NCBI GenBank assembly: GCA_017964325.1
Contig: JAGCSE010000155.1
Span: forward strand, 1-13,562
Source: Victivallales bacterium
GTDB lineage: Bacteria > Verrucomicrobiota > Lentisphaeria > Oligosphaerales > Oligosphaeraceae
Length of the DNA: 13,562 nucleotides
Direction: 5' to 3'
The position numbers and the translations under genes are program-made. The number at the start of each line of letters is the position of its first letter. Within the stretch, counting starts at the first letter, position 1. Shown in pieces: positions 7,346 through 13,562 of the stretch. The notes under the pieces are model-generated. The model had not been told where the DNA came from. It was given only the letters and a program-made list of their open reading frames with translations, and ran no database searches.

Positions 7346-7375
7346 TCTAGAATCCTAGAATTCTAGCCTTCTAGA
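7346..7375. repeat. CTAG-rich 8-bp periodic dyad
   Basis: CTAG occurs four times at exactly 8-base spacing (7347, 7355, 7363, 7371). The 30-base block is also a near-perfect palindrome: 13 of 15 arm bases pair around the centre CTAGAATTCTAG. It sits in the 71-base gap between the leftward dehydrogenase and the leftward 843-residue gene. No T-tract follows on the minus strand, so a terminator role is weak. A protein-binding operator, an intergenic repeat element or an mRNA-processing site are alternatives. Confidence 0.6.
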
Positions 7376-7384
7376 GGATTATTT

Positions 7385-8422
7385 TCAGCCGTAGATCGTC
7401 GGAATCGCGTGGCCTTCGGCCGCGCTACGTTTGACAAGATCCAAAATGTGGATGGGGCGGCGCGCGTATTCAGGCGTGATGACGAGCTTTGCGCCTTTGA
7501 CAAGATGCGCCGCGATATTTTCATAGAAGCGATAGCCTTCGCTTGGACGGACGGGGCCTTGGCGGAAGACGTAGTCGCCGTCGTGGTGGGTATAGGCTTT
7601 CCATGTGTCGGGCTGGACGATGTATTGGCCAAGCGTTCCCGTGACGGTCAGCCAGCCTTCGCGTGGCTTGGAGTCGATGGAGGAGCTGAGGATGGAGAGC
7701 CACTGTCCACTGTCGAAGCGAACGACGCCGAAAGCTTCGTCTTCGATACCATCTTTGACGCCGTATGGGCCTTTTTTCGCCCAGAAGCCGCGGTGGTTGT
7801 AGCCGGAGACTTCCGTCATCTTGCCGTTGAGCAGTTGGAGGGAGTATTCGAGCAGATGGGCGCCCCAGTCGTACATGATGCCGCCGGAGATGCTGAAGGA
7901 GGAGCGCCACCAGTTGCGCTGCGGACCATAGCCGCTCATGTGTGCTTCGATTTTGATGACATCACCGATCATCTTGTCCTTGAGGATGTTATCGACGGCG
8001 CTGAGAATCCAGCCGTCCCAATGGCGGTTGTGGTAGGTGGAGAGCATGACGCTGTTGGCGTCACGGGCGGCGATCATGTTGTCGCATTCCTTCGTGCTAA
8101 TGGCGAACGGCTTCTCCGTGACGACGTTGAGGCCGCCGTTCATGCATTGGATGGCGAGCTGGGCGTGGGTGTTGTGCGGCGTGGCGATGCAGACGAGATC
8201 GACGTCGCTGTGCTTCAGCATGGAGGCGACGGAATCGTAGGTCTCCACTTCCGGGAAATCCTTCTTGGCAGCGACGAGGCGCGACTTGTCGATGTCGGTG
8301 ACGCATGTCAACGTCATGCCTGCGCGTTTCATTTCGTTCAGATGCTGCCTTGCGATCATGAACGAGGCGCCGTAACCGACGGCTCCGACCTTGATGTCTG
8401 AAATCTTCTTGAATTTTTTCAT
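7385..8422 (-). CDS. Gfo/Idh/MocA family oxidoreductase
   Basis: A 345-residue NAD(P)-dependent dehydrogenase of usual family length. The N-terminal Rossmann domain carries VGAVGYGAS (residues 12-20), an acidic residue after the second strand (VTDIDKSR) and CIATPHNTHA. The family's EKP motif is at 103-105, with the lysine that contacts substrate and cofactor. The C-terminal half has GGIMYDWGAHLLEYSLQLL (180-198), in which D185 and H189 correspond to the catalytic Asp/His region. Members oxidise or reduce sugars, inositols and sugar acids; the substrate here is not deducible. No signal peptide, so cytosolic. GGAG, 6 bases before the ATG on the minus strand (complement of 8429-8432), supports the start. 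It lies 53 bases after the McrB-like gene and upstream of the secreted 843-residue protein, suggesting a sugar-utilisation transcript. Confidence 0.9.
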   Translation of the reverse strand: MKKFKKISDIKVGAVGYGASFMIARQHLNEMKRAGMTLTCVTDIDKSRLVAAKKDFPEVETYDSVASMLKHSDVDLVCIATPHNTHAQLAIQCMNGGLNVVTEKPFAISTKECDNMIAARDANSVMLSTYHNRHWDGWILSAVDNILKDKMIGDVIKIEAHMSGYGPQRNWWRSSFSISGGIMYDWGAHLLEYSLQLLNGKMTEVSGYNHRGFWAKKGPYGVKDGIEDEAFGVVRFDSGQWLSILSSSIDSKPREGWLTVTGTLGQYIVQPDTWKAYTHHDGDYVFRQGPVRPSEGYRFYENIAAHLVKGAKLVITPEYARRPIHILDLVKRSAAEGHAIPTIYG

Positions 8423-8475
8423 GCTTTGCTCCGTTGTCTTGCGTGGTAGTGAAAATGTAAATGATTGAAATACAG

Positions 8476-9915
8476 TTAAATAGGTCTGACTCCAAGGTAG
8501 TCCATGAATCCCGTGAGGATGGTTGTCGCGGACGGCGAGTCAGGCGACGGCTTGTTGTAGAGGTCGTTGAACGTGAATTCGGGCGTGTCACCCGACGGTG
8601 TCTTCCAGCGCATGAAATTGGCGGGATTCCTGTGAAACTCGTTCTTGCATATATCGTTCCACAGGAAGAAGATAACTTTGCTGATGAAATCCTTTTCGGA
8701 CATGTCGGCGTTGATGAAAAACGTGCCCATCTGGAGGTCTTCCGAGTAGGTGACGTCGCGGATTTTGAAATTGACGCTTTTGAGGAAATCAATCCAACGG
8801 TATTGTTTGTCTCCTATGGTGATGATGATTTGCGAAGCCTTTGGATCATCGTAATTTATGGGAATGTATTCCCACTCCCAACGGCGTTTGAAGGCGGTGT
8901 CGAGGGGGAACAGCGATTTGTCGGATGTGTTCATGGTGGCGATGATAGAGAGGTTCGGCGGGAGACAGAGTCGGCCGCCGCGCAGCATTTCGTACTGGAT
9001 GCAGACTTTCTGGTAGTCTTCGTTGTTTTCCAGCCACTTGGCCATTTCCGTGTTGGCTGTGATCATGTATTCGGAGAAGCCGTAGGGCATCTGGCAACCG
9101 CTACGGCCATCGCTGCGGTCAAGAAGCTGGAAAATGTCGCCGAAGATGGTGGCGGAGTTGCCGCGGTTGATTTCTTCGATGATGAGCCAGACTTGCTTGT
9201 CGTCATTTGGGACGGTGTTGTCGCAGTAGATTTTCCAGGCGGTGACGTAGGCGATCGTGAAAATCTGTGGTACGTAGCGGAACGTGAGCTTCCGTGTCTC
9301 GCGGTCGAATTCATCCTTTTCGATGACTTCGACCTGCTTGTATTCGCCGACGAACGTGGCGTAATCGTAGTCGGGATGGAACGTCGTACGGAAGACGCGT
9401 GGGCAGTCTTTTGTGGCGGTCTCCTGCATGGCGTTGCGGTTCGGGTCGTCGCCACGGTCAGGCAGGATGCTGTTGACAAGATAGGATTTCCCCGTGCCGG
9501 GTGCACCGAAATAGATTTTCTGCAATGGCTTGACTTTTGGCGCATCATGCTTGCCTTCAGCTTCTTGCAGAACCTCTTGAGGCTTGTGGACGAAATGGCC
9601 TTGCTGGAGGAATTCGACATCTTGGAAATCTGGCGTGACTGCCCAGAATGAGCGGAGTGGATTGAAAAGGATGCCGCATTCCTTGAACTCGCGGCGAGCT
9701 TCGCGAAGGCGGTATTCGAGTTCCGTGCCGCCGCCTTTGTGGAGGATTTTGGTGACTTTTTCATCGAAGTCGGGAACTTGTTTGAGTACTTCAATGACGG
9801 CCTGGTCGATGTCCTTCACGTATGCCGCCTTGCTTGGAAATTGTCGCATGACGTGGTAGAGGGCGGCGTAGAGCGTGTCCTGATTCGGCATGCCTTTGAT
9901 TTCAATGGTCAACAT
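8476..9915 (-). CDS. McrB-like AAA+ NTPase with Mrr_N-like N-terminal domain
   Basis: A 479-residue protein from the ATG at 9915. Residues about 10-95 look like the winged-helix N-terminal domain of Mrr restriction proteins (YRLREARREFKECGIL, then FWAVTPD). After a short linker comes a McrB-type AAA+ domain: Walker A GAPGTGKS (137-144), Walker B WLIIEEINRGN (about 243-253), the McrB-like sensor ATMNTSDKSLFPLD (326-339) and paired arginines (KRRW, 343-346). McrB proteins are GTP- or ATP-driven motors that recognise modified DNA and work with the nuclease McrC. No McrC or other nuclease follows; the next gene is a sugar dehydrogenase, so this is an orphan copy in this view. The frame extends to a TTG at 9990, but that TTG lies inside a possible -35 box and an in-frame ATG at 9960 lacks a Shine-Dalgarno. 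MLTIEIKGMPNQ at 9915 looks most natural. Family confident, start moderate. Confidence 0.85.
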   Translation of the reverse strand: MLTIEIKGMPNQDTLYAALYHVMRQFPSKAAYVKDIDQAVIEVLKQVPDFDEKVTKILHKGGGTELEYRLREARREFKECGILFNPLRSFWAVTPDFQDVEFLQQGHFVHKPQEVLQEAEGKHDAPKVKPLQKIYFGAPGTGKSYLVNSILPDRGDDPNRNAMQETATKDCPRVFRTTFHPDYDYATFVGEYKQVEVIEKDEFDRETRKLTFRYVPQIFTIAYVTAWKIYCDNTVPNDDKQVWLIIEEINRGNSATIFGDIFQLLDRSDGRSGCQMPYGFSEYMITANTEMAKWLENNEDYQKVCIQYEMLRGGRLCLPPNLSIIATMNTSDKSLFPLDTAFKRRWEWEYIPINYDDPKASQIIITIGDKQYRWIDFLKSVNFKIRDVTYSEDLQMGTFFINADMSEKDFISKVIFFLWNDICKNEFHRNPANFMRWKTPSGDTPEFTFNDLYNKPSPDSPSATTILTGFMDYLGVRPI

Positions 9916-9954
9916 GTTGTTTTTTGTGGGGGAAGATGGATGAATGGAAAGCAG

Positions 9955-9980
9955 ATTCATTAATGTGACATAAAATGAAT
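9955..9980. promoter_or_regulatory. Dyad overlapping the leftward promoter (operator candidate)
   Basis: ATTCATT (9955-9961) and AATGAAT (9974-9980) form an inverted repeat. Inside it ATG (9963-9965) and CAT (9969-9971) are again symmetric around TGA. The dyad covers the proposed -10 box and part of the spacer, where a repressor would sit. It is AT-rich and could arise by chance. Confidence 0.3.
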
Positions 9981-9990
9981 GGACTGTCAA
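9962..9990 (-). promoter_or_regulatory. Possible sigma70-like promoter for the leftward genes
   Basis: On the minus strand, TTGACA (complement of 9985-9990) is followed after 17 bases by CACATT (complement of 9962-9967). The -35 box is a perfect match and the -10 is weak. Transcription would start near 9955, giving a leader of about 40 bases to the ATG at 9915. Promoter consensus in this phylum is uncertain. Confidence 0.35.
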
Positions 9991-10096
9991 ACAAGCAGAT
10001 GGATTTTCGATGACGGGAATGTATTTTATTATGGAAAAGTATGCGGAGGCCTTGGTGGCCGTGCGTTTTGAAGAACAGAATCTTGATCATATAATC

Positions 10097-10103
10097 AAAA
10101 GGA
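10097..10103 (+). promoter_or_regulatory. Ribosome binding site that sets the start at 10111
   Basis: AAAAGGA is followed by 7 bases and ATGCG at 10111. The tandem paralog has AAGGA at 12547-12551, also 7 bases before ATGCG at 12559. This shared spacing favours the ATG at 10111 over the in-frame ATG at 10105, which would sit one base after the site. Confidence 0.7.
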
Positions 10104-10110
10104 AATGGTT

Positions 10111-12486
10111 ATGCGGATTTCTCTTGGAGTGCTTGTGATGATGGGGCTGGTCAGTTTGGGAAGCCATGCGGCGGAAGTTCCCGTTTGGAACGAAAAGGGA
10201 AAAAACTACCCTATACCGATTGCGGGCGCGGATCAGACGATAGGGCAGCAGTTGATTGTCAATGCCCCGTTTACGGGATTCGCTTTCGCCATGCCGACCT
10301 ATCTCCATAATGGCGGTTCGTGCAAGCTGTCAGTGTTTCAGTGGGCGGGTGATTTTGTTAAGACGTTGAGAGGAAAGGCGTTGCATGAGAAGGTCATTGA
10401 GGGGCTTGTCGATAATTCACGCAATTGGTTGGAGTTTCCCGCGTTGCCTGCGGGGGAGTATCTGTTTTTGATATCGGAGCCGCGCGGTTCGGTGGGCTGC
10501 TGGGCGGCGGGCGGCGAACCTGTTTCGGGCGGAAACAAATACGAAACTGGCATCGGCAGCAAGGGTGATTTGCATCTGATTATCCGTTTCGAGGGTGACA
10601 CACCAGAAAAACCGTTCGGAGTCTGCGCGGAGCCGGCCATTGAAATTGCTGCGGCTCCCGCCGAATATGCGCTGCCGGCGGACAGCCGTGTTTTCACTCA
10701 TGACGTCATGCCGGACACGTGGGCATTCGTCGATGGTCTTGGTCGCAAAAGCCTTGGATACGAAGATGTTGGAGGACCGCGTATGGATAAGACATTGGCC
10801 ATGTTCTACTGGACGTGGCATGTCGGCCAGGGCCGCAACTGCGTGCCACAGAACAACCAGAAGGCAATTGATGAGCATCCGGAGGCGATCCATGATTTCA
10901 AACATCCTGTCTGGAAGACTGGCGCAGTCAAAAATTTCTGGAACGAGCCAATTTACGGCTATTATCTGACGAACGACCCATGGGTCATGCGGCGGCAGGG
11001 CGAACTTCTCGCAAACGCGGGCGTCGATGCGATTTTCACGGACAATACGAACAACACGGCGACATGGCGCGACAGCTACATCCCGTTGTACAAGACATGG
11101 ATGAAGGCGTTGGAAGACGGCGTGAAAGTGCCGAAAGTGTCGTTCATGCTGCCATTTGCACCTGGGCCGGACACGCGTGAACAGATCAAATCGCTCTTCA
11201 TAGACATCTACCATCCCATGAGATACCAGCCACTATGGTTCTACTGGGATGGAAAACCGATGATGATGGCCCATCCTGAATGCCTGGACAGTAAGGATAA
11301 ACAGCAAGATGCTTTGGCTAAATATTTTACATATCGACCAAATGTCCCGTGGTATGTGGATTCCAATCCAGGGCTCGGCAATTGGGGATGGCTGTCCATT
11401 TATCCGCAGGCCGTGTATTATCTGAACCAGGCGGACAAGGATGCGGGCAGGGCGGAGCAGACGACCGTCGGCGTCGCCCACAACCACGACTATAAACTGC
11501 ATGGGCTGGCTGCGATGAACGGTCGCGACATCATGGGGCGTTCCTACACGTCAAAAGGCTACCATCGTGAGCCAAATGCCTTCAAATACGGATACAATTT
11601 CGCGGAGCAGTTCGATTATGCGTTGAAGGTCGATCCGAAAGTCTTGTTCGTGACAGGCTGGAACGAATGGATCGCGGGCCGTTACAAGGAATGGCCCGAA
11701 GGACACAAGACCAGCGTCCCAAATGCCTTCCCTGACGAATTTTCCGATGAATTCAGCCGCGATCTGGAGCCGTCGAAAGGCGATTTGAAAGATCATTACT
11801 ATTACCAGTTCGTCAACTATGCGCGCCGTTACAAAGGCGTCCGCCCCGTGCCGACGCCGAGTGCGCCGAAATCCATCGACATCAACGGCGGCTTTGCGCA
11901 ATGGGACGATGTCCAGCCGTATTTTGCTGCATATCAAGGCAATACGGAAGACCGTGATGCGGACGGGTACAAGACGTGCCATTACACGGAGCATTCGGGA
12001 CGCAACGACATCGTCGGCGCGAAGGTCGCGCGGGATGACGCGTTTGTCTATTTCATGGTTGAATGTGCGGACACCATCACGCCTTACACAGACGCCCTGT
12101 GGATGACATTGTACATCGACTGCACGGAGAACGGAAATGGCTGGAACGGTTATGATTACGTCGTAAACAAAACGGCTCCCTCCGCGACGCGCGCTGTTTT
12201 GGAACGCTTCACAGGCGACGGCTACGGAAGCGAAAAAGTCGCCGAAATCACCTATCGCGTGGAAGGGAAACGGCTGATGATGGCCGTCCCGCGGACGGCG
12301 TTGAAAGCGGATGGCGGCACGCTGAGGTTCACGTGGACTGACAACGTCCATGACGAAGCGGATACGGGCGTGCAGGGCGCGGACGGCCGCTGGAGATACA
12401 GCCGTTTCTCCGGCGACATCATGGATTTCTACATCAGCGGCGATGTCGCCCCCGGCGGACGTTTCAGATACCAATATAAATGGTAA
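10111..12486 (+). CDS. Secreted GH99/WbsX-like TIM-barrel protein with CBM9-like C-terminus, copy 1
   Basis: A 791-residue exported protein. Residues 1-21 are a signal peptide (MRISLGVLVMMGLVSLGSHA, then AEVPVW). Residues 25-185 form a beta-rich domain (FTGFAFAMPTY, GEYLFLISEPRG). Residues about 195-575 look like a TIM-barrel resembling GH71/GH99/WbsX-type proteins: LAMFYWTWHVG, FWNEPIYGYYLT, AGVDAIFTDNTN (about 304-315) and TGWNEW (about 515-520). The Asp of FTDNTN and the Glu of WNEW are plausible catalytic residues. Residues from about 589 to the end (DINGGFAQWDD, then GAKVARDDAFVYFMVE) match the layout of CBM9-like sugar-binding domains found at the end of many secreted PVC enzymes. Probable role: cleavage of an extracellular polysaccharide or glycoprotein glycan (inference). 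It is divergent from the McrB-like gene, with a 195-base gap, and is followed after 72 bases by its own paralog. Confidence 0.75.
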   Translation: MRISLGVLVMMGLVSLGSHAAEVPVWNEKGKNYPIPIAGADQTIGQQLIVNAPFTGFAFAMPTYLHNGGSCKLSVFQWAGDFVKTLRGKALHEKVIEGLVDNSRNWLEFPALPAGEYLFLISEPRGSVGCWAAGGEPVSGGNKYETGIGSKGDLHLIIRFEGDTPEKPFGVCAEPAIEIAAAPAEYALPADSRVFTHDVMPDTWAFVDGLGRKSLGYEDVGGPRMDKTLAMFYWTWHVGQGRNCVPQNNQKAIDEHPEAIHDFKHPVWKTGAVKNFWNEPIYGYYLTNDPWVMRRQGELLANAGVDAIFTDNTNNTATWRDSYIPLYKTWMKALEDGVKVPKVSFMLPFAPGPDTREQIKSLFIDIYHPMRYQPLWFYWDGKPMMMAHPECLDSKDKQQDALAKYFTYRPNVPWYVDSNPGLGNWGWLSIYPQAVYYLNQADKDAGRAEQTTVGVAHNHDYKLHGLAAMNGRDIMGRSYTSKGYHREPNAFKYGYNFAEQFDYALKVDPKVLFVTGWNEWIAGRYKEWPEGHKTSVPNAFPDEFSDEFSRDLEPSKGDLKDHYYYQFVNYARRYKGVRPVPTPSAPKSIDINGGFAQWDDVQPYFAAYQGNTEDRDADGYKTCHYTEHSGRNDIVGAKVARDDAFVYFMVECADTITPYTDALWMTLYIDCTENGNGWNGYDYVVNKTAPSATRAVLERFTGDGYGSEKVAEITYRVEGKRLMMAVPRTALKADGGTLRFTWTDNVHDEADTGVQGADGRWRYSRFSGDIMDFYISGDVAPGGRFRYQYKW

Positions 12487-12558
12487 TGGGAGGGGCACGC
12501 CCTGCGTGACCGCAGAACATTGTTTTGAATATGTCATACAATTGGTAAGGAATAGCTT

Positions 12559-13562
12559 ATGCGAATATCGATGGGATTGCTGTTAACGATGGGGATGTCC
12601 GGAATGGGAAGGCAGGCGGCGGATGTGCCGGTCTGGAAGGAAACGCCGTCGCATTTTTCCGTGATGGTGGGCGAAGGAGCCGCGGGCCTTTCCTATCAGA
12701 TGATCATCAACGCCCCGTTCACGGGATTTGCTTTCGACATGCCGACGTACAACCAAAAAGACAGTTCCACCAAGCTGTCGGTCTTCCGCTGGGCAGGCGA
12801 CTGCGAGAAAACAGTCGCTGATAAAGCATTGCATGAGAAGGTGTTCGAGAATCTGGTCGATAATGCGCGCAATTGGGTTGAGTTTCCCGCGTTGCCGGCG
12901 AGCGAGTACTTGTTCGTGATTTCGGAGCCGAAGGGACGGCTGGGCTGCTGGGCGGTCGCGGGATCCGGAACGGGCGGCGGGAACATGTACAAGGACGGTT
13001 TGCCCTGCATGGATACGTTGCAGCTGACCATCCGCTTTGCGGGCGAGGCGCCTGAAAAGCCGTTTGGCGTCTGCGCGGAACCCATTGGGGAAATCGGCAT
13101 CGCGCCGCCGCAATACATCCCGCCTGCGGACAGCCGCGTTAGGACGCATGACGTCATGCCGGACACATGGGCGTTCGTCGATGGACTGGGGCGGAAAAGC
13201 CTTGGATATGAAGATGTTGGAGAACCGCGTGACGGCAAGACGCTGGCCTTGTTCTACTGGACGTGGCATATCAGCATACGCAGGCAGGTCGAGCCGCAGA
13301 ACAACCAGAAGGTCATGGAGCAGTTTCCGGAGGCGAAGAACGACTACAACCATCCGGCATGGAAGGTAAATGCCGTCCAAAACTTCTGGAACGAGCCGAT
13401 TTACGGATATTATCTGACGACCGACCCGTGGGTTCTGCGGCGACAGGCGGAACTTCTTGCCAATGCAGGCGTCGATGTGATTTTCACGGACAACACGAAC
13501 GGGATTGCGACATGGAAAAACAGCTATGACCCGCTGTACAGGACATGGATGAAAGCGTTGGA
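12559..13562 (+). CDS. Secreted GH99/WbsX-like protein, copy 2, 3'-partial
   Basis: Open from the ATG at 12559 to the window end (334 codons and two bases), so its C-terminal half is not visible. It matches copy 1 nearly residue for residue, roughly two-thirds identical by eye with only small gaps. Shared blocks: INAPFTGFAFDMPTY, KALHEKVFENLVDN, PEKPFGVCAEP, THDVMPDTWAFVDGLG, LALFYWTWH, FWNEPIYGYYLT and AGVDVIFTDNTN. The N-terminus (MRISMGLLLTMGMSGMGRQA, then ADVPVW) is a signal peptide, less hydrophobic than that of copy 1. AAGGA, 7 bases before the ATG, mirrors copy 1. The N-terminal beta-rich domain differs most (YNQKDSST, GSGTGGGNMYKDG), while the barrel start is highly conserved. This suggests related chemistry with altered binding (inference). 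The 72-base gap to copy 1 shows no T-tract terminator, so co-transcription is likely. Confidence 0.8.
   Translation, partial: MRISMGLLLTMGMSGMGRQAADVPVWKETPSHFSVMVGEGAAGLSYQMIINAPFTGFAFDMPTYNQKDSSTKLSVFRWAGDCEKTVADKALHEKVFENLVDNARNWVEFPALPASEYLFVISEPKGRLGCWAVAGSGTGGGNMYKDGLPCMDTLQLTIRFAGEAPEKPFGVCAEPIGEIGIAPPQYIPPADSRVRTHDVMPDTWAFVDGLGRKSLGYEDVGEPRDGKTLALFYWTWHISIRRQVEPQNNQKVMEQFPEAKNDYNHPAWKVNAVQNFWNEPIYGYYLTTDPWVLRRQAELLANAGVDVIFTDNTNGIATWKNSYDPLYRTWMKAL

Noticed and set aside
8461..9651. Long open frame on the plus strand opposite the McrB-like gene (396 codons)
   Set aside because: It mirrors a gene with clear Walker and sensor motifs. Its translation is low-complexity and Val/Asp/Phe-rich with no recognisable domain. 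Similar antisense frames lie opposite the ceramidase-like, dehydrogenase and 843-residue genes, so they reflect codon use.
10066..10095. TATAAT at 10090-10095 with a weak TTTTGA 18 bases upstream, as a promoter for the gene at 10111
   Set aside because: Transcription would start near 10102, inside the ribosome binding site, leaving too short a leader. The -35 match is poor.

Overview
The window is roughly mid-50s percent GC by eye, densely coding, and reads as an accessory catabolic region. FAD_oxidored-type dehydrogenases, cytosolic ceramidase-domain proteins, Gfo/Idh/MocA oxidoreductases and large secreted TIM-barrel/CBM proteins together are typical of PVC-superphylum bacteria. Lentisphaerae or Verrucomicrobia/Kiritimatiellota relatives fit best, but this is inferred from gene content only. 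No rRNA, tRNA, transposase, integrase or CRISPR array was seen.

Layout. Block A (1-4581, rightward): the 3' part of an FAD-dependent oxidoreductase, two tandem ceramidase-domain paralogs about 83% identical, and a small exported protein built of six 20-residue repeats. Behind it lies a decayed 3' fragment of a third ceramidase-like copy (4580-4697). Block B (9915-4782, leftward): an McrB-like AAA+ protein, a Gfo/Idh/MocA dehydrogenase, and an 843-residue secreted multidomain protein with CBM-like ends around a TIM-barrel-like core. Blocks A and B converge on two hairpin terminators, one per direction. Block C (10111-end, rightward): two tandem secreted GH99/WbsX-like proteins. The second starts at 12559 and runs off the window.

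How they may work together (inference). The secreted proteins of blocks B and C look like glycan-binding or glycan-cleaving enzymes. The cytosolic FAD and NAD(P)-dependent oxidoreductases and the ceramidase-fold hydrolases could process the imported products. The ceramidase-like proteins lack a signal peptide and the usual catalytic serine, so ceramide is an unlikely substrate. The McrB-like gene is the misfit: an NTPase of a restriction family with no McrC partner in view, placed first in a leftward gene string with sugar-metabolism genes.

The recurring theme is tandem gene duplication: ceramidase-like x2 plus a remnant, GH-like x2, and 60-bp units inside the small exported gene. No intergenic stretch exceeds about 200 bases.
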